9,149 nt of DNA from positions 1 to 9,149 of the forward strand of contig JANXXV010000097.1 of NCBI GenBank assembly GCA_025350445.1, given 5' to 3'. Shown in pieces: positions 1-6,774 of this stretch. The notes below the pieces were generated by a model that had not been told where the DNA came from, made no database searches, and saw only the letters and a list, made by a program, of their open reading frames with translations. The position numbers were made by a program, and so were the translations under genes. Source of the stretch: Bryobacteraceae bacterium (GTDB lineage: Bacteria; Acidobacteriota; Terriglobia; Bryobacterales; Bryobacteraceae). Position 1 is the stretch's first letter, and each line of letters begins with the position of its first letter.

Positions 1-45
1 ATTGAAATTCCGGAATCGCGCGCGATCCTTGCGGCCGTTTCCTAG
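1..45 (+). CDS. Possible C-terminal tail of an upstream gene (partial)
   Basis: Frame 1 is open from the window edge to a TAG at 43-45 and would encode the last 14 residues (IEIPESRAILAAVS) of a protein whose body lies outside the window. The GTG of the methyltransferase follows the stop with no gap, as in tightly packed operons. Fourteen codons cannot identify a family and an open run this short is not significant by itself, so this is only a possibility. Confidence 0.3.
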   Translation: MEIPESRAILAAVS

Positions 46-759
46 GTGAAGCTCGAAACTATGGATTCTCGACTGAACAAAATGACCCTGCCGTTTCTGC
101 TGGCAGCCAGAGATGGTATGCCGAAGACGATTGCCGATAGAACCAGGCGCGTCTACGACCGGGTGTCCGGAGTCTACCCCGCCTCGACATTCTTCTTCCA
201 CTCGAAGGCGCACCGCAGAGTTATCGAAGTCTGCGAAATTCGTGACGGAATGCAAGTGTTGGAGGTAGCGACGGGTTCCGGCGAGATGTTCCGTCGGCTG
301 GTGAAGGTGAACCCAAGCGGCGCCACCATTGGGCTGGATCTGTCGCCGAATATGGCCGCGAAGACGCAGCGCCGGGCGCGCATGGAATTCCCTAATGCGC
401 GGACGCAATGCAAGGCGGTGGATGCGCGGTACATGCCGTACCGCGACGATACGTTTGATGCGGTGGTGTGTTGTTACATGATGGAACTGCTGTCGTCTGA
501 CGATATTGTGCGGACCTTGTTGGAATTCCGCCGGGTGCTTCGGCGGCGCGGCACAATGACACTGGTGCTGATCGGCGAGAACACAGAGATTTTCAACCAG
601 TTGTACAAGGTGGCCGGGAAGGTGGCTCCCGCGTTTTGGGGCAGGCAGGTGGAACAGGACATTCCGGAGCTGATTGAATCGATGGATTTCCGGATTGTGA
701 CCGACCGCATGGTGAAGCAGACGGGGTATCCTTCGCGGGTGCTGACGGCGCTGAAATAG
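46..759 (+). CDS. Class I SAM-dependent methyltransferase (UbiE/COQ5-like fold)
   Basis: A 237-residue protein with the Rossmann-type methyltransferase core. Motif I is VLEVATGSGE at residues 71-80 (SAM-binding glycine loop). The acidic residue after strand 2 is D98 in GLDLSPNM, which should hold the ribose. Motif II is around KAVDARYMPY (D126), and DDTFDAVV at 134-141 is the post-motif strand. The DRVSGVY segment near residues 38-44 and the order of motifs recall UbiE/MenG-type quinone methyltransferases, but similar proteins methylate many small molecules, so the substrate is unknown. No signal peptide or membrane span is seen, so it is probably cytoplasmic. Translation may start at GTG 46, directly after an upstream stop codon, or at ATG 61, five codons in; neither has a strong ribosome binding site. 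The family call is solid; the specific reaction cannot be read. Confidence 0.85.
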   Translation: MKLETMDSRLNKMTLPFLLAARDGMPKTIADRTRRVYDRVSGVYPASTFFFHSKAHRRVIEVCEIRDGMQVLEVATGSGEMFRRLVKVNPSGATIGLDLSPNMAAKTQRRARMEFPNARTQCKAVDARYMPYRDDTFDAVVCCYMMELLSSDDIVRTLLEFRRVLRRRGTMTLVLIGENTEIFNQLYKVAGKVAPAFWGRQVEQDIPELIESMDFRIVTDRMVKQTGYPSRVLTALK

Positions 760-760
760 C

Positions 761-790
761 TTGACTTTGGAGTCGGGGAATCGTTAGAGT
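761..790 (+). promoter_or_regulatory. Promoter of tRNA-Arg
   Basis: TTGACT at 761-766 matches five of six bases of the sigma-70 -35 box. TAGAGT at 785-790 matches four of six bases of the -10 box after an 18-base spacer. Transcription would begin near 797, about 15 bases before the mature tRNA. It starts two bases after the methyltransferase stop, so the tRNA has its own promoter. Inference from sequence only. Confidence 0.55.
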
Positions 791-811
791 AGGAGAGCTT
801 ACCTACCACGC

Positions 812-888
812 GCGCCCGTAGCTCAGTTGGATAGAGCGTCTGGCTACGAACCAGAAGGTCGCATGTTCGAGTCATGCCGGGCGCACCA
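812..888 (+). tRNA. tRNA-Arg(ACG)
   Basis: A complete cloverleaf can be folded by hand. The acceptor stem GCGCCCG (812-818) pairs with CGGGCGC (878-884), seven perfect pairs. The D stem is GCTC/GAGC (821-824, 834-837). The anticodon stem TCTGG/CCAGA (839-843, 851-855) encloses the loop CTACGAA with anticodon ACG at 846-848. The T stem GCATG/CATGC (861-865, 873-877) has loop TTCGAGT. The discriminator is A885 and CCA is encoded at 886-888. The ACG anticodon, with A34 normally edited to inosine by TadA in bacteria, reads CGU, CGC and CGA arginine codons. A decayed integrase begins 17 bases downstream, consistent with use of this gene as a phage or island attachment site. Confidence 0.97.
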
Positions 889-904
889 TTTAAACCTACT
901 CGAA

Positions 905-1883
905 TCAATCGATTACAAGGATTTTCCGCAGATCGGCGGAAGGCTCACTGTCGGCACTCTGCCCGATTCTATGCCCACCCTGAGCCTCGCGTGCCTTTTG
1001 CATTGCCGCCCGAATCGTTGTCCCTGCCGGATGGATGTAGCGCTTGGGATTGCCATGGCCCGATGTCCGGCCAAGTGCGTGAGAGTCCAGGGGTCCAGAT
1101 GCGGTGCCCACCGCGTCAGACAGGTGTGCCGAAAGGTTTATAGCGGGAAGTGTTTGACGTTCGCTGCGTTGCACGCCAGCGCGTGTTGCTTCTTGAAGGT
1201 AATCGGTTCGACACGACCGCTCTTCGTGACTGTCGGAAAGACCCGACCGGTATCGGTGGCCGTCCTCCTCATCTCTAGAATTGCCGCAACGCGAGGCGAT
1301 AGCGGAATATGCCGAATGGCGTTGTCTGTCTTTCTGTAGTCGATCATGATCTCCCCCCGCGAACGTTCTCCCAACGCAGACGAAAGCGCTCTTCCGGCGT
1401 CAAGTCGCAATCGATCAGGATCGTCGCGACGTCGCGCAACAGCGGGCCGGACGCATCGAGGTAACACCTTTCTTCATCCGCCTTCAATACCCGCTCCCGA
1501 TGCTCCTCACCCGGCAACACGCGGACTTTCGGGAGAGCCTTTTCAACCTTGCCCCATTCTTGCGCCAACGAAAACATGCGACGGAGCGCTTGCAACTCGC
1601 GGTTGATGCTGGAAACCTTTCGTCCGCCAGCCCGCCGTTTTGCGATGTATCCGGAGATCTTCTCACTGTTGATAGCGTCCAGCGGTTCCTTCGCTAGAGT
1701 TTCATAGGCGGGTAGATTCTTGACACCGTTGTTGTAATAGGCCATGGTTTTGACCTTGGCCGCGAACGTCGAAAGGATGACGGCATGAACCCGCAATTTG
1801 CGAAGTGTTCCAAGGTTGGGGCTGCCTGCCTGTCCCGTATGCCACCCCCCGGCAAAAAGGGCGTCAACTACCACCGGCGCCAT
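905..1883 (-). pseudogene. Tyrosine recombinase (phage-type integrase), decayed
   Basis: Read on the minus strand, the remnant has a SAM-like core-binding domain from about 1766 (KTMAYYNNGVKNL ... NSEKISGYIAKRR), then the catalytic domain. Four lesions are visible. The box I arginine is Thr in LTPEERFRLRW (ACG codon). A frameshift in the six-C run at 1353-1358 splits WENVRG from GEIMIDYRKTDNA. A TAA at 1138-1140 interrupts PL-TFRHTCLTRW, where related proteins have Tyr. A one-base loss near 1046-1049 separates LAGHRAMAI from PKRYIHP, which carries the expected nucleophile Tyr. The HxxR of box II (HTCLTR) and the LAGH histidine remain. The N-terminal 39 residues of the open frame look unrelated, and another frameshift near 1780 is likely. 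The frame ends with TGA at 905-907, 17 bases from tRNA-Arg, and the gene is read toward the tRNA. No catalytic activity is expected. Confidence 0.85.
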
Positions 1884-1928
1884 GGGCCATCCGCTTGTGC
1901 CGGCTGGCTGCGCGGTGCGGCCAATACT

Positions 1929-2744
1929 TCAAAACTTCCCGTCCGCAATTCGCTTCACCTCACCGGCAATCAGCGGCCGCCGGAAAATGGCAACATCGTC
2001 CATCAGCCCCACATAGCCCACCCCGAGCCGGATCGCGGCAAGCCCCTTGTCCCAAGCGAACGGCTCGCGAATGCGCGCCGTCGTTCCCTGCGAAATTCCA
2101 TCCACATAAAGCGCCGCCGAGCCATCTCCGCCGAGCCCCTTGTAAACCACCGCCACATGTGTCCACTTCCCGCGCTCAAACGGAGGCTGCTTCACCACCA
2201 CCAGGCGCCTATCAAACACCGGATTCTTATCGGGCGCCAGGTTCTCCGGGTTCCAAGCCGTCAACACACCGAACACACCCAGCCGCAAATGCCGCGGCTT
2301 GTCGTCCTTCGTGAAATCCACCCAAATCGCAGAGTCGTTGTAAGCCTTATCGGTCAACTGAATCGGGTCGCAGAAACCCGGCTCCAGATCCTGGTCCGGC
2401 GACAGATTCAGCCAGAACGAAAGCGTGCCCGACCAATTCGCGGCATCGAACGGCACGTTGTCCTGCGCCCGGAAAAATACCGCCTTCGTATTCTTCTTCC
2501 GAAACCGCAGTGCCCCGGAACCATTGCGGCCCGCGCCGGCGGCAAGCTCCACATCCGTCCCGTCCAGTCCCGGCTTCGCGGTTGACTGCTCCTTATAAGA
2601 CGGAGCGGAGTACAGCCGCTTATCGCCCTTGGCGATGCGCGCGTCCAGCGACCCATCGAAATCCGCGTGAAACACCAGATCCGTCCTCAAGTCCGCCGCC
2701 ATCAGATTCGCAACCAGAAAACCAAGCGCGCACATATTCCGCAT
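1929..2744 (-). CDS. Secreted LamG/concanavalin A-like jellyroll protein
   Basis: A 271-residue protein. A hydrophobic start (MRNMCALGFLVANLMAADL) looks like a signal peptide cut near residue 17. The mature part is a LamG-type beta-sandwich: LVFHADFDGS near residues 24-33 (first strand), NGSGALRF and WSGTLSFWLNL (typical central strands), GKWTHVAVVY, then ALYVDGISQG near 219-228 and LGVGYVGLMDDVAIFRRPL near 240-260. The last two blocks, the short D/G turn followed by DDVAIF.R.L, are signatures of LamG_3/laminin G-like domains. Such domains bind carbohydrates or surface ligands and are common in secreted proteins of Acidobacteriota, Planctomycetota and Verrucomicrobiota. No catalytic domain is attached, so it may be a stand-alone binding or envelope protein. 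It diverges from the flavoprotein at 2774. Start is ATG 2744; Met4 at 2735 is an alternative. Ligand unknown. Confidence 0.8.
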   Translation of the reverse strand: MRNMCALGFLVANLMAADLRTDLVFHADFDGSLDARIAKGDKRLYSAPSYKEQSTAKPGLDGTDVELAAGAGRNGSGALRFRKKNTKAVFFRAQDNVPFDAANWSGTLSFWLNLSPDQDLEPGFCDPIQLTDKAYNDSAIWVDFTKDDKPRHLRLGVFGVLTAWNPENLAPDKNPVFDRRLVVVKQPPFERGKWTHVAVVYKGLGGDGSAALYVDGISQGTTARIREPFAWDKGLAAIRLGVGYVGLMDDVAIFRRPLIAGEVKRIADGKF

Positions 2745-2773
2745 GGAAACATTATGCGCTCTAAAATATAGAA
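2745..2773. promoter_or_regulatory. Divergent, possibly leaderless promoter pair
   Basis: The 29 bases between the divergent LamG and flavoprotein genes are AT-rich compared with their surroundings. On the plus strand TAAAAT (2762-2767) lies 6 bases before the ATG at 2774. On the minus strand CATAAT (2756 down to 2751) also lies 6 bases before the ATG at 2744. Neither gene has a Shine-Dalgarno sequence. That spacing would put both transcription starts at or next to the start codons. The -35 boxes are weak. Inference. Confidence 0.4.
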
Positions 2774-3391
2774 ATGGACTCGGACATCATCGGCAACATC
2801 GTCACTCTTCGCGAACACTACGCACCGGCGATGGAACGCGCCCGCCTGAAATCATTACGCAAACTCGACAAGCATTGCCGCCGTTTCATTGAGCTCTCAC
2901 CATTCCTCTGCATTGGCACGCAAGCCGGAGAAACCGCCGACGTAGCCCCGCGCGGCGACCAACCGGGCTTCGTCCACGTCCTGGACGATGTAACTTTAGC
3001 CATCCCCGACTGGCCCGGCAACAACCGTCTCGATTCGTTGACCAACATTCTCACCAACCCAAACATAGGACTGCTGTTCCTGATCCCCGGAGTGGATGAG
3101 ACCCTGCGAGTGAACGGCACAGCGGCCATCGTAACCAACCCGGAACTGCTAGCCCAATGGGATGTCAACGGCAAGCATCCAAAATCGGCGCTGCTGGTCA
3201 CGGTTGGTGAAGCGTTCCTGCATTGCGGCAAGGCACTCATCCGATCGCGCCTCTGGCAAAGCGATTACAAGATCGAACGCAGCGCCCTGCCCTCTTTCGG
3301 CAAAATGATCAAGGACCAGATTGAAATCTGCGACACTGCGGAAGAGATCGAGAAATCCGTCGCCGAAGCATACAAAAACCGGCTCTATTAG
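2774..3391 (+). CDS. PPOX-type FMN-dependent flavoprotein, MSMEG_1061 family
   Basis: A 205-residue protein of the pyridoxamine 5'-phosphate oxidase-like split-barrel superfamily. The order of blocks fits the MSMEG_1061 subgroup: KSLRKLDKHCRRFIELSPFLCIGT (about 25-48), DVAPRGDQPGFVHVLDD (about 55-71), LAIPDWPGNNRLDSLTNIL (about 74-92), then NIGLLFLIPGVDETLRVNGTA (about 97-117) and a C-terminal HCGKALIRSRLW segment (about 154-165). In the family, the arginines and the PDWPGNNR block are expected to contact FMN, and the protein works as a dimer in the cytoplasm. Known relatives are oxidoreductases of poorly defined substrate, so the reaction is not claimed. The length is typical and there is no signal peptide. 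ATG 2774 is the only reasonable start and lacks a ribosome binding site. It diverges from the LamG gene, and downstream it faces the anti-sigma gene. Confidence 0.82.
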   Translation: MDSDIIGNIVTLREHYAPAMERARLKSLRKLDKHCRRFIELSPFLCIGTQAGETADVAPRGDQPGFVHVLDDVTLAIPDWPGNNRLDSLTNILTNPNIGLLFLIPGVDETLRVNGTAAIVTNPELLAQWDVNGKHPKSALLVTVGEAFLHCGKALIRSRLWQSDYKIERSALPSFGKMIKDQIEICDTAEEIEKSVAEAYKNRLY

Positions 3392-3653
3392 CTCCCGTTC
3401 TGCTGCAAGCGCTTGCCCGCAAGTCCGGTCCATCCGGTTTGACGACTCGCGCCCTTCCTTTGCGAAGTCCGAATCCACCAGCGCCGACTACGGGTATTCC
3501 CATTTGTGCGGCGTGGAAATTACCGCGGCATTATCGAGGAGGACCCGCACGCACGCGCTTGCTCAGTCAGCGTCCCCAGCGCTTCCAATGTGCATTCTGG
3601 TCTCACGTGGCGCTGTAAACGTGCCGCGCGCCGGCAAGCGAACCAATCAAGCC

Positions 3654-4382
3654 CTAACTCTCAAGCCTGCTCAAAAACTCCTTCACACCGGGCGCAATCG
3701 CGACCAACATTTCCATATTCTTTTGTTGCGGCAAGTCGGATATCACATAAACCAGATGATCCCGGCTCTCAAACGCAGCAATCTGGAATCGTTGCACGCC
3801 ACTGCGGTAGATCGGAATCCCCGCCTCCGATAGCGCCGGCACCAGATTCTCCGTCGCCAACGACTCGCCTTCCGCCTTCACCGCAATCACCATCGACAAC
3901 ATGTGCCCACCCTTGGCCAGCGCAAGGTGCACGAATCCGCGTCCCTGATATTTGCATTGGTGAGCCATCATCAATCGATAGCCGCCCGGTGCATGGGACC
4001 GGACAATCTGCATCAACCCCGCGTACTTCGGACCCATGTGCCGCGCCAGATCTTCCACTTTTGGCGGCTCTTGGGGATATTTGCGGAAAACGGCACAGTG
4101 GAGGTGATCCCGCAAGCCGGCCCGCATGATAGTGGCTACCTGGTTCGAGACCGACGCGACATAGGATTCCTGCGAATTCGCCGTAAGCCGCAAATAGCCC
4201 AATTGATACGCGACGGTAGCTCCCATGCAAACCGCAACAGTCGCCGCAACTGCCATCAGCCGGGGGGCCCAAACGCTTCGATGCCGCACCGCGCCGATCC
4301 CGCTTCGGATTCGCGCCGCCAGGTAAGGAGGGGCGGAAACGCTCTGTACGGCACCCTTTAATCTTTCATTCATGCGATTCAT
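3654..4382 (-). CDS. Membrane anti-sigma factor with His/Cys-bearing outer domain
   Basis: A 242-residue protein encoded directly after the ECF sigma gene. The genes overlap by ATGA (4379-4382), and the start is preceded inside the sigma gene by a strongly purine-rich GGAGGGGCGAGGGG. A short cytoplasmic N-terminus (1-40) is followed by one membrane span at about 42-62 (LMAVAATVAVCMGATVAYQL) and an outer domain of about 175 residues. The classical zinc HxxxCxxC motif of ZAS-type anti-sigma factors is absent. The outer domain carries DHLHC (92-96), MMAHQC (138-143) and HMLSM (160-164), a clustering of His, Cys and Met that could bind a metal or heme or sense redox state. It ends with a pattern FESRDHLVYVISDLP (204-218). 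Position, topology and overlap support the role; direct sigma binding and ligand are inferred. Confidence 0.72.
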   Translation of the reverse strand: MNRMNERLKGAVQSVSAPPYLAARIRSGIGAVRHRSVWAPRLMAVAATVAVCMGATVAYQLGYLRLTANSQESYVASVSNQVATIMRAGLRDHLHCAVFRKYPQEPPKVEDLARHMGPKYAGLMQIVRSHAPGGYRLMMAHQCKYQGRGFVHLALAKGGHMLSMVIAVKAEGESLATENLVPALSEAGIPIYRSGVQRFQIAAFESRDHLVYVISDLPQQKNMEMLVAIAPGVKEFLSRLES

Positions 4383-4930
4383 ACCCCTCGCCCCTCCCCC
4401 GCCGGCTTGCCAATTCCGTGGGACAGGGCCACACTGGCCAGTTGCTCTCTCAACAGCTTCCGCCCCCGGCTCAGGCGCGACATTACAGTGCCGATCGGAA
4501 TCGACAGGATGTCAGCGGCTTCCTTGTAAGGAAACTCTTCCACGTCCACCAGCAGCACCACTGCGCGGAAGCCGGCCGGAACCGCATCCAGCGCCCGCAG
4601 CACGTCCTCGTCGGTCAGGTGTTCGGGAATGGGGGCTTCATACGTAAGATTCGTCTCCAAAAACTCCTCGGCTTCTTTCAACAACGGGAACCGGAACCAC
4701 TTTCGACGATGATGGTTTACGCAATGAAAGAGAATTTTATACAGCCAGGCACGGCAGTTCGTTCCCGTCTCGAACCGGGCGAACGATTTCCAGGCTTGCA
4801 GATAAACTTCTTGCACGATGTCCTCCGCACGGGCTTTTTCGCCGACCATCCGGCTCGCCGTACGGAAAATATCGTTCAGATGAGGCATCGCCTCCGCCTC
4901 GAATCTTGCCGGCATGGAAAGGTCTTTCAT
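4379..4930 (-). CDS. ECF-type RNA polymerase sigma factor
   Basis: A protein of 183 residues when started at ATG 4930. Region 2 runs from about residue 12 to 78: LNDIFRTASRMVGEKARAEDIVQEVYLQAW (-10 recognition and core binding), then RAWLYKILFHCVNHHRRKW. Region 4 runs from about 108 to 162, with VPAGFRAVVLLVDVEEFPYKEAADIL and the helix-turn-helix IPIGTVMSRLSRGRKLLREQL that reads the -35 element. No extra C-terminal domain is present. The frame stays open upstream to ATG 5053, giving 224 residues, but that extension has no sigma homology and weak codon character, so the shorter form is preferred. The stop overlaps the start of the anti-sigma gene (ATGA), a normal arrangement for co-translated sigma/anti-sigma pairs. 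Such genes are often autoregulated. The target genes cannot be seen here. Confidence 0.9.
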   Translation of the reverse strand: MKDLSMPARFEAEAMPHLNDIFRTASRMVGEKARAEDIVQEVYLQAWKSFARFETGTNCRAWLYKILFHCVNHHRRKWFRFPLLKEAEEFLETNLTYEAPIPEHLTDEDVLRALDAVPAGFRAVVLLVDVEEFPYKEAADILSIPIGTVMSRLSRGRKLLREQLASVALSHGIGKPAGEGRGV

Positions 4931-5326
4931 TCTCGACTCATTCCGGGGAATCCCCAAAACTCCGGACGCTGAGGCGTCGGGTTGTGCCCTGTGTTGGGCG
5001 GCCCGCGAGAGATCGCCTTCCATCCAGCTTCGCACAGTGTTGGAAGCTGCCATACGCCACGGAGATCCCGCGGCGGTAGTTGTTTATTCCCGGCATTCCA
5101 GTTTTTCCGGCGTCACCAGTATGACCCAAATCTGCAATCCATTTTCCGCAACCTGGATTGAATGGCCGTCAAGAGACTGATTCAAGAGTCCCTGGGCATG
5201 GCGGCGCCAACCATCGCTTGTGCATCAACGCGCTCAGCAGGGGAACGAAAAAGTCGTAGTGAGACCCGATGCATGACTGTCCTGCTTTGGCGATTCGCCG
5301 GGTGGATCTGGAAACAGCTCTTCTTT

Positions 5327-5368
5327 GCCGGGTGGCAACGCCGCTGCGCCGGGTGGCAACGCCGTTGC
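5327..5368. repeat. 21-base tandem repeat, two copies
   Basis: Two head-to-tail units at 5327-5347 and 5348-5368 begin with GCCGGGTGGCAACGCCG and differ at a single base (C versus T at unit position 18). A nine-base partial unit GCCGGGTGG lies at 5297-5305. The second unit contains the near-perfect palindrome GCAACGCCGTTGC. If read in the plus frame the unit gives a repeated AGWQRRC heptad, but coding use is doubtful. It may be a copy of a dispersed extragenic repeat or a protein-binding site. Confidence 0.8.
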
Positions 5369-5395
5369 AAGACGGAAGCAAGAAAGCTTCCTTGC
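5367..5395. other. Hairpin-forming inverted repeat
   Basis: GGAAGC (5374-5379) pairs with GCTTCC (5386-5391) around a six-base AAGAAA loop. The stem is extended by GCAA (5367-5370) pairing with TTGC (5392-5395) across a three-base bulge. It overlaps the end of the second tandem repeat unit and has no U-run after it on the plus strand, so it is not a typical terminator. Function unknown. Confidence 0.5.
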
Positions 5396-5536
5396 AAAAG
5401 TTGTGCCGCGCTGGCGCCGCTCGACGTCCGGACGATGGCTCATAATGCAACTGTGGCATTCTTTACCCCTCAGAACATTTTACAGTCCGGCGGGTTCTTC
5501 AACAGGCGCGGCGATACCTCCGTTTCCCTTCCGGTC

Positions 5537-6706
5537 TTGAGAGCGGGGCGGTTACTTGCCGCCGTGCTGTTCCTCGTCTCCGCGCTTGATGCTCAGCCGA
5601 AAACGCGCGTTGTGCTGGTCTCAGTGGATGGCCTTGACCACCGCTACCTGCGCGACCGCGACAAGCTTGGGCTGAAGATCCCCAACCTGCGGCGCCTGCT
5701 GCGGGAGGGCGAGTGGGCTGACGGAGTGGTGGGCGAAGTCCCTACCATTACTTGGCCCGCGCACACTACCTTGCTCACCGGCGTGCCGCCCGCAGTGCAT
5801 GGAATCCAGGCCAATCAACGTTGGGACTACGGCCTGATCAAGTGCCCAACGCTATGGGACACGCTGCGCCAAAACGGATTGACCAGCGCGGCTATCACCT
5901 GGCCGGTGACGGTGAACGCACCGGTGACGTGGAATTTGCCCGAATACTTCGAAAAGCGGCAGGGCGGCGCGATGGATTTAGCCGCCGTCGGAAAGCACGC
6001 TACCGCCGGGCTGGTGGATGAAATTGCGGCGGCGTTTCCATCCTTCGCGCAACAATGGATGGACGACCGCACGCGTACGCTGGCCGCGCTGTTCCTAATC
6101 GAACGCAAGCGTCCGGACTTCCTGGCGGTGCACTTGGTGGACCTGGACGCCGAGGAACACGATACAGAACCCTTCTCCACAGCCTCCAACGCGATGCTGG
6201 AATACACCGATGAGTTGATTGGCCGCATCCTGGCCGCGCTGCCGCCCGGCACGGTATTCGCACTGGTGTCGGACCATGGTTTTGTCGCGGTGGATAAAAC
6301 GGTACACCCTCCGGCAGGAAAGATAACGCCGGGGCTGGTCTGGGCGAATACCGCCGCGGAGGCTGCCGAACTGGAAAAGTTGCGCGAGGATACGGTAAAC
6401 GGAATTGGGCGCCGCATCCCCAGTGAGGAGTGGAAGCGCTTCATGCCAGGCACCGGGGAGCCGGTGGCGGTATACGAACCCGCCGACCGCTTTCTCTTCT
6501 CCCCAAAGCCGCTGGAGAGCCGCTACGGCAAGCCCTATGAGATTGGCGCGCACGGCTTGTGGCCGGGCCGTCCCGATTACCGTTCCGTGTTTCTACTGTG
6601 GGGACCAGGGGTCAGCGCGGGCCAGACCGGGGAGATTTCCATGTTGGAGATTGCTCCCCGTTTGAACGGCCTTCTCACCGGCTTGCGCGCCGCTCCCGGA
6701 CGCTGA
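5537..6706 (+). CDS. Secreted alkaline-phosphatase-superfamily phosphodiesterase/nucleotide pyrophosphatase
   Basis: A 389-residue protein (from TTG 5537) of the type I phosphodiesterase/NPP family, which hydrolyses phosphodiester or pyrophosphate bonds with two zinc ions. All expected active-site residues are visible: D31 in LVSVDGLD, the nucleophile T72 in PTITWPAH, D204 and H208 in DLDAEEHD, D246-H247 in VSDHGF, and H339 in IGAHGLW. TTG 5537 gives a clean signal peptide (RAGRLLAAVLFLVSALDAQ), so the enzyme is probably periplasmic or lipid-free exported. The frame is open back to ATG 5162 and has an ATG at 5435, but these place a long unlikely peptide before the signal sequence; no good ribosome binding site marks any start. 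Length is typical of the compact bacterial family. Natural substrate (nucleotides, phospholipid head groups or others) cannot be read. It stands alone, with no co-directional neighbour close by. Confidence 0.85.
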   Translation: MRAGRLLAAVLFLVSALDAQPKTRVVLVSVDGLDHRYLRDRDKLGLKIPNLRRLLREGEWADGVVGEVPTITWPAHTTLLTGVPPAVHGIQANQRWDYGLIKCPTLWDTLRQNGLTSAAITWPVTVNAPVTWNLPEYFEKRQGGAMDLAAVGKHATAGLVDEIAAAFPSFAQQWMDDRTRTLAALFLIERKRPDFLAVHLVDLDAEEHDTEPFSTASNAMLEYTDELIGRILAALPPGTVFALVSDHGFVAVDKTVHPPAGKITPGLVWANTAAEAAELEKLREDTVNGIGRRIPSEEWKRFMPGTGEPVAVYEPADRFLFSPKPLESRYGKPYEIGAHGLWPGRPDYRSVFLLWGPGVSAGQTGEISMLEIAPRLNGLLTGLRAAPGR

Positions 6707-6774
6707 CAACATAATACGGCCCGAGCGGAAAGTCGCGAAGGAAGCCCCCGGGAACGGCAGAATCTCAATGCATA

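Larger units (their letters stand above)
4931..5536. other. Gene-poor region between sigma factor and phosphodiesterase
   Basis: This roughly 600-base divergent gap probably contains the promoters of both flanking genes. An open plus-strand frame crosses it from 5162, but its translation is rich in Trp, Cys and Arg and resembles no protein, so I treat it as non-coding. On the minus strand GGGAATAAAC (about 5091-5082) stands upstream of the sigma gene and could be an ECF -35 element, but this is weak. The region also holds the 21-base tandem repeat (5327-5368) and a hairpin (5367-5395). No RNA gene was recognised. Confidence 0.45.

Noticed and set aside
474..908. Minus-strand frame of 144 codons ending GMTRTCDLLVRSQTLYPTELRA-like
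   Set aside because: This peptide is the antisense translation of the tRNA gene plus the methyltransferase; it is a well-known type of spurious protein and not a gene.
827..1339. Plus-strand open frame of 170 codons starting inside the tRNA
   Set aside because: It begins in tRNA-Arg and runs antisense through the integrase remnant, which is recognisable on the minus strand.
1785..2585. Plus-strand open frame of 266 codons
   Set aside because: It lies antisense to the LamG gene, is Arg/Pro/His-rich, and shows no domain. It is a shadow of high-GC coding sequence on the other strand.
3392..3653. Gap of 262 bases between the convergent flavoprotein and anti-sigma genes
   Set aside because: Searched for a small gene, a terminator hairpin and an RNA; nothing convincing was seen.
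3506..4129. Plus-strand frame of 207 codons
   Set aside because: It overlaps the anti-sigma gene on the opposite strand, is Pro/Ser/Arg-rich and has no recognisable motif.
4418..4972. Plus-strand frame of 184 codons
   Set aside because: Antisense to the sigma factor, whose regions 2 and 4 are clear.
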